NCBI RefSeq assembly: GCF_900119315.1
Contig: NZ_LT827010.1
Span: forward strand, 4,559,001 to 4,623,000
Reading direction: 5' to 3'
From: Actinoplanes sp. SE50/110
GTDB lineage: Bacteria > Actinomycetota > Actinomycetes > Mycobacteriales > Micromonosporaceae
Length of the DNA: 64,000 nt
Part shown: piece after piece, positions 33,187 to 41,188 of the stretch
How the letters are laid out: each line of letters opens with the position of its first letter
How positions within the stretch are numbered: position 1 is the stretch's first letter
The notes under the pieces: generated by a model
What the model was told of the DNA's origin: nothing
Databases searched by the model: none
Seen by the model: only the letters and a program-made list of their open reading frames with translations
Translations under genes and position numbers: made by a program

Positions 33187-34011
33187 TCACCCTTTCACCA
33201 CGTTGCGCTGCCGACCCAGTCCGTCGATCTCCATCTCCACCACGTCGCCGGCGTTCAGGTAGGGGAAGCGGCCGCCGAGCGCCACCCCCTGCGGAGTCCC
33301 GGTGTTGATCAGGTCGCCCGGTTCCAGGACGGTGAACTGGGACAGGTGCCAGATCAGGTGGCCGACGTCGAAGATCATGTCGGCGGTGCTGGAGTCCTGC
33401 CGCGGCTCCCGGTTCACCCAGCTGCGCAGCCGCAGCGGGAACCGCAGCTCGTCCGGGCTGACCAGCCACGGGCCGAGCGGGTTGAACGTCTCGCACGACC
33501 TGCCCTTGGACCACTGCCCGCCGGACCGCTCCAGCTGGTAATCACGTTCGGACACGTCGTTGGAGAGCACGTAGCCGGCCACGCACTGCAGCCCGGCCGC
33601 CGGGTCCGACAGATACCGCGCCTGGCGGCCGATCACGACGCCCAGCTCCACCTCCCCGTCGAGGCGCTTCGACCCGGGCGGGATCAGGATGTCGTCCTCG
33701 GCGCCGATCACCGTGTTCGGCGCCTTGGAGAAGACGATCGGCTCGGCCGGCGGCGCCGCCCCGGACTCGCCGGCATGCGCCGCGTAGTTCGGCCCGATGC
33801 AGAGGACGACGCCGGGCCGGGCGATCGGCGGGGCGATCCGGTGATGGTCGAGATCGGCCGGCGGCAGCTCGTCGGGGTCCCCGGTGAACCCGCCGGCGGC
33901 CAGGAACGCCCCGTCGATGTCCGCGGTCACCTCGGACAGGTCGCGCAGCCGCCCCCCGGCGTACAGAATCGGACGTTCCGCCCCCGGCGCTCCGGCGCGC
34001 AGATACCTCAC
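33187..34011 (-). CDS. FAH-family hydrolase, internal start
   Basis: A 274-residue fumarylacetoacetate-hydrolase-family protein. It has the metal-site region RLDGEVELGVVIGRQ, the preceding CIGPNYAAHAGE, and the late LEPGDLINTGTPQGV. Family members cleave or hydrate 2,4-diketo acids, including diketo-3-deoxy sugar acids. The GTG at 34011 (VRYLRAGAPGAERPIL) matches the normal family start and has GGGAG at the right distance. This GTG overlaps a TGA in another frame (GTGA), suggesting it was once coupled to an upstream gene. The same frame is also open through the upstream aldo/keto reductase (separate entry). A role in deoxysugar catabolism is inferred from neighbours. Confidence 0.75.
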   Translation of the reverse strand: MRYLRAGAPGAERPILYAGGRLRDLSEVTADIDGAFLAAGGFTGDPDELPPADLDHHRIAPPIARPGVVLCIGPNYAAHAGESGAAPPAEPIVFSKAPNTVIGAEDDILIPPGSKRLDGEVELGVVIGRQARYLSDPAAGLQCVAGYVLSNDVSERDYQLERSGGQWSKGRSCETFNPLGPWLVSPDELRFPLRLRSWVNREPRQDSSTADMIFDVGHLIWHLSQFTVLEPGDLINTGTPQGVALGGRFPYLNAGDVVEMEIDGLGRQRNVVKG

Positions 34012-35118
34012 GAGATCTCCCATCGATAGACGCGGATCGCGGTGCGGCCGGACGCAGCGCCGGAGCGGCCGCCGGGAATGCCGGTGAGCACCAGAGTGAC
34101 CTCCCCGCAGGACGCCACCACCTCGCACACCGGCCGGTTCGCACCGGACATGAGCCGGTCCGACCCGGAAGATCGGGAGCGATGTCGACGTACGGGCGCA
34201 TGCGCGCAGATCCGGACCGGGCAGAGCCATCGCGGCGGCGTCGGCGACCTCGGCGGCCGACCGCATCCCGACCAGCACCGACACGACGGCCGGGTGGGCG
34301 AGCGGGAACTGCAGGGCGGCGGCCCGCAGCGGCACGCCGTGCCGGTCGCAGACCGCGGCGATCGCCCGAGCCCGGGCGGCCAGCGCCGCCGGAGCCGGCC
34401 GGTAGTGGTAGGTGGGACTGCCATCGGGATCGGTCAGGATGCCGGAGTTGTAGACGCCGCCGCAGATCACCGCGACACCCCGCGCGTGGCACTCGGGCAG
34501 CAGGTCGGCGAGGCCGGACTGGTCCAGCAGCGGGTACCGGCCGGCCAGCAGCACACGGTCCAGCTGCCCGGTGCGGACGAGGTCGGTCAGCATCGCCGAC
34601 TGGTTCATCCCCGCCGAAACCGCACTGATCACCCTCTGGCGGCGCAGCTCCACCAGGGCGGGCAGGGCCTCGTGCACGGCCTGCCCGAAATGGTCGTCCG
34701 GGTCGTGCAGATGCAGGATGTCCAGGCGATCCACGGCGAGTCGGTCCGGGCTGGCGCGCCACAGCGTACGTACGCCGGCATCGCTGAAATCCCAGACCTG
34801 TGCCGCGCCGGACGGCTCGGACCACAGCTCGTTCCGCGTCTCGCCGGCCGGGACCAGGCGGCGGCCCACCTTGCTGGACAGCACGAACCCCCGGCGGCCG
34901 CGCAGCGCGCGGCCCGCCCGGACCTCGGACAACCCCGCGCCGTACAGCGGCGCGGTGTCGAAGAAGCGCACCCCGGCATCCCCGGCGGCGTCGATCGCGG
35001 CGATCGCCCCGGCGTCCCCGACCGGCCGGAACAGCCCGGCGATCGGGGCCAGGCCCATGCCGAGGCGGGTCACGGTGAGATCGGTGCGGCCGAGCGGCAC
35101 CCTGGTGAACGGATCCAT
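33187..35118 (-). CDS. Aldo/keto reductase joined in frame to FAH hydrolase
   Basis: The frame is open for 643 codons. Residues 1 to about 305 are an aldo/keto reductase with the catalytic tetrad D54, Y59 (FFDTAPLYG), K83 (SSKVG) and H138 (LHLHDPD), of the L-fucose/D-threo-aldose dehydrogenase type. Residues from about 370 are the FAH domain described separately. The linker between them is Arg/His-rich and not like either family, and the reductase lacks its usual last ~20 residues. I infer a deletion or frameshift that joined two genes. The reductase part may still work, and the FAH part can be made separately from its own GTG. The ATG is at 35118. Confidence 0.6.
   Translation of the reverse strand: MDPFTRVPLGRTDLTVTRLGMGLAPIAGLFRPVGDAGAIAAIDAAGDAGVRFFDTAPLYGAGLSEVRAGRALRGRRGFVLSSKVGRRLVPAGETRNELWSEPSGAAQVWDFSDAGVRTLWRASPDRLAVDRLDILHLHDPDDHFGQAVHEALPALVELRRQRVISAVSAGMNQSAMLTDLVRTGQLDRVLLAGRYPLLDQSGLADLLPECHARGVAVICGGVYNSGILTDPDGSPTYHYRPAPAALAARARAIAAVCDRHGVPLRAAALQFPLAHPAVVSVLVGMRSAAEVADAAAMALPGPDLRACARTSTSLPIFRVGPAHVRCEPAGVRGGGVLRGGHSGAHRHSRRPLRRCVRPHRDPRLSMGDLVRYLRAGAPGAERPILYAGGRLRDLSEVTADIDGAFLAAGGFTGDPDELPPADLDHHRIAPPIARPGVVLCIGPNYAAHAGESGAAPPAEPIVFSKAPNTVIGAEDDILIPPGSKRLDGEVELGVVIGRQARYLSDPAAGLQCVAGYVLSNDVSERDYQLERSGGQWSKGRSCETFNPLGPWLVSPDELRFPLRLRSWVNREPRQDSSTADMIFDVGHLIWHLSQFTVLEPGDLINTGTPQGVALGGRFPYLNAGDVVEMEIDGLGRQRNVVKG
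34008..34151 (-). pseudogene. 3-prime remnant of a lost gene between reductase and FAH
   Basis: In a frame different from the fused one, the minus strand encodes PVCEVVASCGEVTLVLTGIP and then AIRVYRWEIS before a TGA that overlaps the FAH GTG start as GTGA. High GC at third positions and the coupled stop suggest this is the true end of a former upstream gene whose beginning was lost. I cannot name the family. Confidence 0.35.
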
Positions 35119-35147
35119 CCCGTAAGATCCTGATGCCTTTCGATATG

Positions 35148-35834
35148 CTAAGCAACTTTCGAGTGCGCGCGCCGCGTGCCCGGAATCAGCATCGGCACCC
35201 GGGCGGCATACTCCGCATAGGTGTCGCCCAGCTGCCGCCGCAGGTCACGCTCCTCGAAACGGATACCGATCGCGATGTAGCCGGTCGAGGCCACCGCGAA
35301 GAACAGGTGCCCGACGGTCATCGTCGGCGTCGCCCAGAAAGCGATGATCATGCCGAGCATCATGGGGTGGCGGACCCGCTTGTAGAGCCAGCGCTCCCGG
35401 AAGGCCGGCGCCTGATACGCGTCCCGCCGGACGGCCTGCTTCAACCCGAACATGTCGAAGTGGTCGATCATGTAGGTCGCCGCGACGGCGAGCGCCCAGC
35501 CCGCCGCGTACAGCACCCAGAGCAGCGGGCTGCCCCGCCAGACGACCGCGGGAACCGGCTCCCACCAGGCGAACAGGGCTACCAGGACCAGGCTGGCGGC
35601 GAGCACGAAGGTGCTCCGCTCGACGGCGGCCGGCAGGTGACGTTTGAACCGGGGGCGGGCCATGATCGTGTGCTGGACGGCGAACGCGAGCAGCAGCAGG
35701 GCGTCGACGGTCAGGGCGGTGGCGGGGGAGTGGGTGGCCGGGCCGTCCACCGGGCCGGTCAGGAAGACGACCGCCCACCCGATGCTGAACAGGAACGTCA
35801 CATAGGCCAGAACGGCATAGCCGAGAATCACCAT
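35148..35834 (-). CDS. NnrU/MddA-like membrane methyltransferase
   Basis: A 228-residue membrane protein with about five helices. Its C-terminal catalytic pattern is of the isoprenylcysteine-carboxyl-methyltransferase superfamily: RHPMMLGMIIAFWATPTMTV and FEERDLRRQLGDTYAEYAAR. It also has QHTIMARPRFKR, typical of the methanethiol S-methyltransferase MddA and NnrU relatives. It may methylate a thiol using SAM. The ATG at 35834 is selected because the upstream extension is Arg/Pro-rich and not membrane-like. It lies upstream of the reductase/FAH pair with a 29-base gap, on the same strand. Confidence 0.75.
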   Translation of the reverse strand: MVILGYAVLAYVTFLFSIGWAVVFLTGPVDGPATHSPATALTVDALLLLAFAVQHTIMARPRFKRHLPAAVERSTFVLAASLVLVALFAWWEPVPAVVWRGSPLLWVLYAAGWALAVAATYMIDHFDMFGLKQAVRRDAYQAPAFRERWLYKRVRHPMMLGMIIAFWATPTMTVGHLFFAVASTGYIAIGIRFEERDLRRQLGDTYAEYAARVPMLIPGTRRAHSKVA

Positions 35835-36275
35835 CGACCCATCGTCGCGGCGCCGGGGCCGGTGGACAGGCCGGAAAATACCGCAGCCGGCGAGCCGGGC
35901 CGCCGCCGTGGGCCCGCTCGGCCGGGGCGGATCCCGGCGGTCATCGCCACACCGCAGCCGAGCGGATCGGTCGCCGATGAACCACAGATACAGGTGCAGC
36001 CCGCGTTCGACGAGCCGGCACAGCTCGATGGCCTGAGTGACCCAGTCACCGTCCGGTGCCTTCGAGTGAGCGCCGTTGAGTGTCGGCTCTTCGGGTGCAC
36101 CAGGTCGCTCGTGTCGAGTGAGTCCACCCGCCGGAGGTTGCAACGTCCCGGCTCGGTGGAGTGCGCATGTGATCGGTGAGCGTGAGCGTCGTGGATGGGC
36201 CCGCCGAATGCTTGGGTGGCCTCGGGAATGCGTAGCAATCGAAGGAGTCGCGATCTTTCCAGTGCGTCACGATGG
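35835..36275. other. Intergenic region, possible decayed coding sequence
   Basis: About 440 bases carry no intact gene. A minus-strand stretch near 36000-36060 encodes DWVTQAIELCRLVERGLHLY and looks protein-like, but it has no ribosome site and runs into Arg/Pro-rich sequence. It may be a fragment of an unidentified gene. Confidence 0.35.
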
Positions 36276-36404
36276 TCACGGCGACACTGGCCTGGGCCGT
36301 GCGGTGCGGCTGCCTAGCGTCACCGCGCCCAGCACGGCGACGACGATGCTCAGCGTGCGAGCCATGACCCGCGTCGGCGCTGTCGTGGTGGGGCGTCGGT
36401 TCAT
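36276..36404 (-). CDS. Possible 42-residue hydrophobic peptide
   Basis: A short frame starts MNRRPTTTAPTRVMARTLSI and contains one hydrophobic stretch (ARTLSIVVAVLGAVTLG). The ATG at 36404 has GGAG five bases upstream. It lies downstream of the lutC-like gene on the same strand. The support is a good ribosome site plus a signal-like helix; no family is recognised and it may not be expressed. Confidence 0.33.
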   Translation of the reverse strand: MNRRPTTTAPTRVMARTLSIVVAVLGAVTLGSRTARPRPVSP

Positions 36405-36514
36405 GAGATCTCCGAGGTGGTGAAGGTCCGAGCCAGGCCGGCCGTTATGGTGTCTAGTGGTGGTTGCCGGGCTGGTTGTCGCGCCGCTTGCCGCTCGCCG
36501 CGCATGCGGCAAGC

Positions 36515-37126
36515 TCAGCTGACCAGTACGACCTGCAGCAGACGGGGACCGTGAACGCCTTCCACGCGGCGTAGTTCGATGTCGCTGGTAGCGGAGGGCC
36601 CGGAAATCCAGGTGAGTGGACGGCTGTGGTCCAGCCGGGCAAAGGTGTCAGGCACGTCCGCGACTACTTGCCGGGCATCGACTACGCAGATGTGCCGATC
36701 CGGAAGCAGGGTCAGCACCCGGCGCCCTTGGCGGGGGCCGGCGTCAAGGATGATCGTGCCGGTCTCGGCCACCGCGAGCGCGCAACCGGTGACCACAGCA
36801 CCCACCTGGTCCAGCACCGCGTTGCTCAGGTGGCCCCGGTCCACGACGGCACGTGCCTGCCAGGCCGCGGTCCAGCGTGAAGGCAGATCCGCGGGCACGG
36901 CGATGTCGTCCGCTACGCCCGTGACGAGTTCGGTCAGCATGTCAGGCAGCAGGTGCCACGTGGTGGTGACCACCTGCGCCCGGTAGTCGAGCAACCGTTC
37001 GCAAAGCAGAGCGAGAGCGTCCGGCGGTTGTGTCGGAGTCGGCAGCGGGAGAGCTTGCGGCACCGCCGGCGAGTCTGACAAGGCTCGCCGGAGGCGGGAC
37101 AGGATTTCGTCACGTGCGTGGGTCAT
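36515..37126 (-). CDS. lutC: LutC-like LUD-domain protein
   Basis: A 203-residue LUD-domain protein with the typical LutC features AVTGCALAVAETGTIILDAG-like sequence (VVTGCALAVAETGTIIL) and a C-terminal ISGPSATSDIELRRVEGVHG. LutC is the third subunit of the LutABC L-lactate oxidation system that converts L-lactate to pyruvate. It overlaps lutB by 17 bases and is the last gene of the lutABC set here. The ATG at 37126 has an ordinary upstream context. Confidence 0.88.
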   Translation of the reverse strand: MTHARDEILSRLRRALSDSPAVPQALPLPTPTQPPDALALLCERLLDYRAQVVTTTWHLLPDMLTELVTGVADDIAVPADLPSRWTAAWQARAVVDRGHLSNAVLDQVGAVVTGCALAVAETGTIILDAGPRQGRRVLTLLPDRHICVVDARQVVADVPDTFARLDHSRPLTWISGPSATSDIELRRVEGVHGPRLLQVVLVS

Positions 37127-38549
37127 TGCGTCTCCACCAATCCCGGAAGGATTCGGCTGCGGGCAGCGGGGCGTCGCGATAGCGCGTCCAGGGCGACAGT
37201 GGTGCCGGTAGCCGGCGTACCGTGCGTCGGCCGAGTATCCGCACCAGCGGAGCGGCGCCGGCGCGAGCGGCCCGTAAGGCTCGTTCGTACCGGCGGCGAT
37301 CGCTCATGGTCCAGGTCAATGCCCGCATCACGGCGCCTTCGGGTGCCGCCGGTGAGGCGAGCACCGCTTGTTGCCTCAGGTGTACCAGCACGCGGGGAAT
37401 ATCTATTTTCACCGGGCAGACGTCGTAGCACGCGCCGCACAGCGTCGAGGCGAACGGCAGCGACGGGTTCGCGGCGACTCCGGTCAGCTGTGGCGTGAGG
37501 ACCGCACCGATCGGCCCCGGGTAGACGCTGCCGTACGCGTGACCGCCCGTGCGTTCGTAGACGGGGCAGACGTTCAGGCACGCCGAGCACCGGATACAGT
37601 GCAGCGCCTGGCGTCCGACCGGGTCGGCCAGGGTTGCTGAGCGGCCGTTGTCGAGCAGGACGATGTGAAGCTGTTGCGGACCGTCGTCCGGAGTCACGCC
37701 GGTCCACGTCGAGGTGTAGGGGTTCATGCGTTCACCGGTCGACGAGCGAGGTAGAAGGCGCAGGAATATCGACAGGTCGGTGAAGCGCGGAATGATTTTC
37801 TCAATCCCTACCACGCTGATCAAGGTGCGCGGCAGGGTGAGGCACATCCGGCCGTTGCCCTCACTTTCCACCACGACCAGGGTGCCGGACTCGGCGATGG
37901 CGAAGTTGGCGCCCGAGACCGCCACCTGGGCGGAGAGAAAACGCGCGCGCAGGTGTGCGCGTGCGGCCGCCGCCAACGCATGCGGATCGTCGCTGAGATC
38001 AGCGGGCGCGTCCGGCATCCGATCGCGGAACAGGTCGCGGATCTGCTTGCGGTTGTAATGGATCGCGGGTACGAGAATGTGTGAAGGAACGTCGTCGGCG
38101 AGCTGGACGATGAGCTCCGCCAGGTCGGTCTCGACCACGTCGACGCCCGAGCGGGCGAGCGTGTGATTCAGCGCGATTTCTTGAGTCGCCATCGATTTGA
38201 CCTTGACGACCTCGCTGGCTCCTGCGGCGGCCACCAGCCTGGCAACGATGGCGCCGGCCTCTACCGCGTCACGTGCCCAGTGCACCTGGGCGCCGGCTGC
38301 TGTCGCGGCCGCCTCGAATCGTTCCAGCAGTTCTGGCAGCCGGGCCATGGTCTCGGCTTTGATGGCCGCTGCGGCGTCGCGCAGCTGTTCCCAGCCGGCG
38401 ATCTCACCGACTGCCTCGTCGCGGCGACGGCGGATGGTGCTGGTCGCTCGGCGCAGGTTGGCCCGCAGCTGTTCGTCGGCGAGTGCCCGCGCCGCGGCGG
38501 TGGGAAAGGGGACGCCTCGGGCCGTTCCCGGTATGCCGAGGCCGCTCAC
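37110..38549 (-). CDS. lutB: LutB-like iron-sulfur L-lactate oxidation protein
   Basis: A 479-residue protein with an N-terminal LUD domain (VVKVKSMATQEIALNHTL, FAIAESGTLVVVESEGNGRM) and two C-terminal cysteine clusters. These are CIRCSACLNVCP (C318, C321, C324, C328) and CGACYDVCPVKI (C371, C374, C378), which bind 4Fe-4S centres. It is the electron-transfer core of the LutABC complex. The GTG at 38549 overlaps the lutA stop (GTGA), gives the standard length and begins the conserved VSGLGIPGTARG-type segment. The long open frame upstream is not coding. Confidence 0.9.
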   Translation of the reverse strand: MSGLGIPGTARGVPFPTAAARALADEQLRANLRRATSTIRRRRDEAVGEIAGWEQLRDAAAAIKAETMARLPELLERFEAAATAAGAQVHWARDAVEAGAIVARLVAAAGASEVVKVKSMATQEIALNHTLARSGVDVVETDLAELIVQLADDVPSHILVPAIHYNRKQIRDLFRDRMPDAPADLSDDPHALAAAARAHLRARFLSAQVAVSGANFAIAESGTLVVVESEGNGRMCLTLPRTLISVVGIEKIIPRFTDLSIFLRLLPRSSTGERMNPYTSTWTGVTPDDGPQQLHIVLLDNGRSATLADPVGRQALHCIRCSACLNVCPVYERTGGHAYGSVYPGPIGAVLTPQLTGVAANPSLPFASTLCGACYDVCPVKIDIPRVLVHLRQQAVLASPAAPEGAVMRALTWTMSDRRRYERALRAARAGAAPLVRILGRRTVRRLPAPLSPWTRYRDAPLPAAESFRDWWRRNDPRT

Positions 38550-39247
38550 TGCCCGGCCGCCAGGATCTCGGCATAGTGGATCGTCTGGAGACCGCTGCGG
38601 CGCCGGCTGAGGCCGCCGCCGATGTGGGCCAGGCAGGAATTGTCGGCAGCGGCCAGATAGTGAGCGCCCGTGGTTTCCGCGGCAGCACATTTGTCGGCGA
38701 GCATCGCACCCGAAACCGCGGCGTTCTTCAGCGAGAACGTGCCCCCGAAGCCACAGCACTGCGTCGCTTCCGGTATTTCGCAGAGCTCGAGGCCTCGCAC
38801 GCGGCGCAACAAGCGCAGCGGGCGGTCGCCGAGCCGGAGCATACGCAGCCCGTGACACGTCGGGTGGTAGGAGACGCGATGCGCGAACCTGCCACCGACA
38901 TCTTCCACGCCCAGCACGTCGAGCAACAGCTCGGAAAGCTCGAAGGTACGCGCGGCCACCGAGGCGGCTCGGGCGTCGAGCCTGCCGTAATGCTCGCGCA
39001 CCATGGCGGCACACGATCCTGAGGGGGTCACCACCGCGTCGTACTCCTCGAAAGTCGATACATAGTCGTGCACGAGCGGCATGACCAGATCGGGATAGCC
39101 GGAGTTGAGTTGCATCTGCCCGCAGCAGGTCTGGGCCATGGGAAACTCGACAGCGTGACCGAGCCGGCGCAGCACGCGGACGACTGCTTGCCCGGTCTGT
39201 GGTCGCAGCAGTTCGTTGACGCAGGTGATGAAGAGCGCTATTCGCAC
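38546..39247 (-). CDS. lutA: LutA-like CCG-domain protein
   Basis: A 233-residue protein with two CCG cysteine-rich domains: FPMAQTCCGQMQLNSGY in the first and EATQCCGFGGTFSLKN in the second. These are the heterodisulfide-reductase-like motifs of LutA/GlcF relatives. It forms the LutABC L-lactate oxidising complex with the next two genes. The GTG at 39247 (VRIALFITCVNELL) matches the family start, and it overlaps the preceding FAH gene by 10 bases, which ties lactate oxidation to diketo-acid cleavage in one transcript. Confidence 0.88.
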   Translation of the reverse strand: MRIALFITCVNELLRPQTGQAVVRVLRRLGHAVEFPMAQTCCGQMQLNSGYPDLVMPLVHDYVSTFEEYDAVVTPSGSCAAMVREHYGRLDARAASVAARTFELSELLLDVLGVEDVGGRFAHRVSYHPTCHGLRMLRLGDRPLRLLRRVRGLELCEIPEATQCCGFGGTFSLKNAAVSGAMLADKCAAAETTGAHYLAAADNSCLAHIGGGLSRRRSGLQTIHYAEILAAGQ

Positions 39248-40086
39248 GGCTCGGTCCTTCGGCTGAGTGACCAGGAGGCGTGACGGACCGTGTTGCGCAG
39301 CCGGCCGATTCCGTCGACCGACACCTCGACCACGTCGCCCTCGCGCAGCGACCGCTTCGGGTTCATGAACTCCCCGCAGCCCCACGGCGTGCCGGTGAGG
39401 ATGACATCGCCGGGATCGAGGGTGAAGCTTCGCGAGCAGAAGGCGACCAACTCGGCCACGGAGAAGATCATCTCCTCGGTGCTGGAGTCCTGGACAATCT
39501 CGCCGTTGACGATCGTCCGTAGCGAGAGCCTCTGCGGATCGGGAATCTCGTCCGCGGTCACGAAGACCGGGCCGAGCGGGCAGAAGGTGTCGAGGCTTTT
39601 GCCGCGCACCCACTGACCATCGCGGAACTGCAGGTCCCGAGCGGAGATGTCGTTGGCGACCAGGTATCCGGCGACGTGGGAGAGTGCCTGGGTAACGTCG
39701 ACGTTGCGCGCGCGGCGGCCGATCACCGCGGCCAGCTCGACCTCCCAGTCGACGCGCTCGGTCAGCGCCGGGTCCACGACGATGTCATCCGTGGGGCCCA
39801 CCACGCTGGACACGAACTTGGTGAAGATGAGCGGCTCAACGGGCTTGTCGAGGCCGGTCTCGCGGATGTGGTCGAGATAGTTGAGGCCGATTGCGACGAT
39901 CTTGCCGGGTCGTAACGGGGCGCGAAGACTGCCGGTCACCGGTGGTGAACCGAGTACCGGATCGGTCAGATCGGCATCCGCGGTCAACATTGCTCGCAGG
40001 TCGTTGCCGGCCATCGGCAGGTAGGCGCCGTCGCATTCGGCGGCGAGCCGAGGCCCGGAGGCGGTGTCCAGCAGCGCGATGCGCAT
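39238..40086 (-). CDS. FAH-family diketo-acid hydrolase
   Basis: A 282-residue FAH-family protein with AIGLNYLDHIRETG, the metal region RVDWEVELAAVIGRRA, FRDGQWVRGKSLDTFCPLGP and LDPGDVILTGTPWG. Homologues include ureidoglycolate lyase and 2,4-diketo-3-deoxy-L-fuconate/rhamnonate hydrolases, which yield pyruvate plus L-lactate. Its overlap with lutA favours the second activity, because LutABC would then oxidise the lactate product. It is probably co-transcribed with the 2-hydroxyacid dehydrogenase gene 22 bases upstream. Confidence 0.85.
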   Translation of the reverse strand: MRIALLDTASGPRLAAECDGAYLPMAGNDLRAMLTADADLTDPVLGSPPVTGSLRAPLRPGKIVAIGLNYLDHIRETGLDKPVEPLIFTKFVSSVVGPTDDIVVDPALTERVDWEVELAAVIGRRARNVDVTQALSHVAGYLVANDISARDLQFRDGQWVRGKSLDTFCPLGPVFVTADEIPDPQRLSLRTIVNGEIVQDSSTEEMIFSVAELVAFCSRSFTLDPGDVILTGTPWGCGEFMNPKRSLREGDVVEVSVDGIGRLRNTVRHASWSLSRRTEPCE

Positions 40087-40108
40087 GGAACTCCTTCTCG
40101 GATGGCGG

Positions 40109-41044
40109 TCAGGCGGAGGGGGCGAGAAGCCGCAGAAGGTTCTCGGCGGCTTGTCGTTGCAACGTCGGCAGCGCGTCGGTCGAGCACCAGGCCGCGTGCG
40201 GGGTGATGAGAACTCGTTCCAGTGAGGTCAACTCGTGGTGAGCCGGCAGCGGCTCGGTCTCGTAGACGTCGAGGCCCGCGCCGGCGATGCGTTCGCCGCG
40301 AAGAGCGTCGATCAGCGCCGCGGTATCAACGAGAGCACCGCGGGCGGTATTGACCAGAACCGCGTGCGACTTCAACCGGCTCAGGAATGCCGCGTCGACC
40401 AGGTGCCGGGTCTCCGCGTTGAGCGGAGCGTGCAAGCTGATCAGGTCAGCGTCGGCGAGTTCGTCCAGGCCGACCAGCTCGATGACACCCGGCGTTGCTG
40501 TGGCGTACGGGTCGTAGGCCACGACTCGTGTACCCAAGGCGGTGAAGGGACGCGCGGTCAGTTGCGCGATGCGCCCGGCGCCGAGCAGGCCGAGAGTGGC
40601 GGACGAGAGCGGCTTGACGCCGGCCATGACCGGCACCGGCTCCCATCGCCCGGCCCGGACGCTGCGGTCCAGCGCGGGAAGGCGCCGCCAGAGCGCGAGT
40701 AGTAAGGCCGCCGCGTGGGAGGCGACCTCCTCGGTGCAGTAGTGCGGCACGTTGGCCACCTCGATGCCGCGAGTCCGGGCGGCGTCGAGGTCGATCATGT
40801 CCAGTCCGATGCCGTACCGGCTGATCGCCCTGAGGTGGGGAAGCGCTTCGAGGACGCGGGCGGTGATGGGCGCCCATTGCACGAGCAGAGCGTCAGCGTC
40901 GCCGGCCGCGTCGATGACATCATCCTCGCTCTTGCACCGAGCGACCGTCACCCGCGCGTCGAGACCTGAGATCAGGAGCTCTTCCTCGATGTCCGTATCT
41001 CCCAGGTCACAGTCCGTGATCACAATGTGTGGTCCGTCAGCCAT
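40109..41044 (-). CDS. D-isomer-specific 2-hydroxyacid dehydrogenase
   Basis: A 311-residue NAD-dependent dehydrogenase of the PGDH/CtBP-like family. The nucleotide-binding GxGxxG region reads LGLLGAGRIAQLTARPF, the catalytic Arg is in VLVNTARGALVD, the Glu is in GLDVYETEPLP and the His is in ITPHAAW. It oxidises or reduces 2-hydroxy/2-keto acids; the substrate is unknown. The ATG at 41044 is preceded by GAGGAC at good distance; an upstream ATG at 41122 would start inside the regulatory region. It is first in the minus-strand FAH-lutABC operon and divergent from the ABC transporter. Confidence 0.85.
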   Translation of the reverse strand: MADGPHIVITDCDLGDTDIEEELLISGLDARVTVARCKSEDDVIDAAGDADALLVQWAPITARVLEALPHLRAISRYGIGLDMIDLDAARTRGIEVANVPHYCTEEVASHAAALLLALWRRLPALDRSVRAGRWEPVPVMAGVKPLSSATLGLLGAGRIAQLTARPFTALGTRVVAYDPYATATPGVIELVGLDELADADLISLHAPLNAETRHLVDAAFLSRLKSHAVLVNTARGALVDTAALIDALRGERIAGAGLDVYETEPLPAHHELTSLERVLITPHAAWCSTDALPTLQRQAAENLLRLLAPSA

Positions 41045-41088
41045 GGCAGTCCTCGAATTGATGTGATGTATCGAGCCCATACGGTAGG

Positions 41089-41134
41089 GCTCGCGCGAGC
41101 TAACCGGCAACACCCTTGACATACATCTTATGAA
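41089..41134. promoter_or_regulatory. Divergent control region with shared operator-like motif
   Basis: It contains the perfect palindrome GCTCGCGCGAGC (41089-41100) and TTGACATACATCTTATGAA (41116-41134). The second element is repeated in nearly the same form at 49302 and 62704, so it is a candidate operator/promoter for the FCD-type GntR regulators of this locus. It lies between the hydroxyacid dehydrogenase and ABC transporter starts and could control both directions. Confidence 0.6.
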
Positions 41135-41188
41135 CTGCGAGCGTCACCGCCATCACATCGGCGACGGCATGAGGTGGAGGACGATCCG

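Noticed and set aside
41116..41144. Ordinary sigma-70 promoter (TTGACA plus a -10 box) as the explanation of the recurring motif
   Set aside because: TTGACA fits a -35 box, but no good -10 box lies 17 bases downstream at 41116 and the similarity across sites extends well beyond the hexamer, so an operator is the better reading; overlap with a promoter is still possible.
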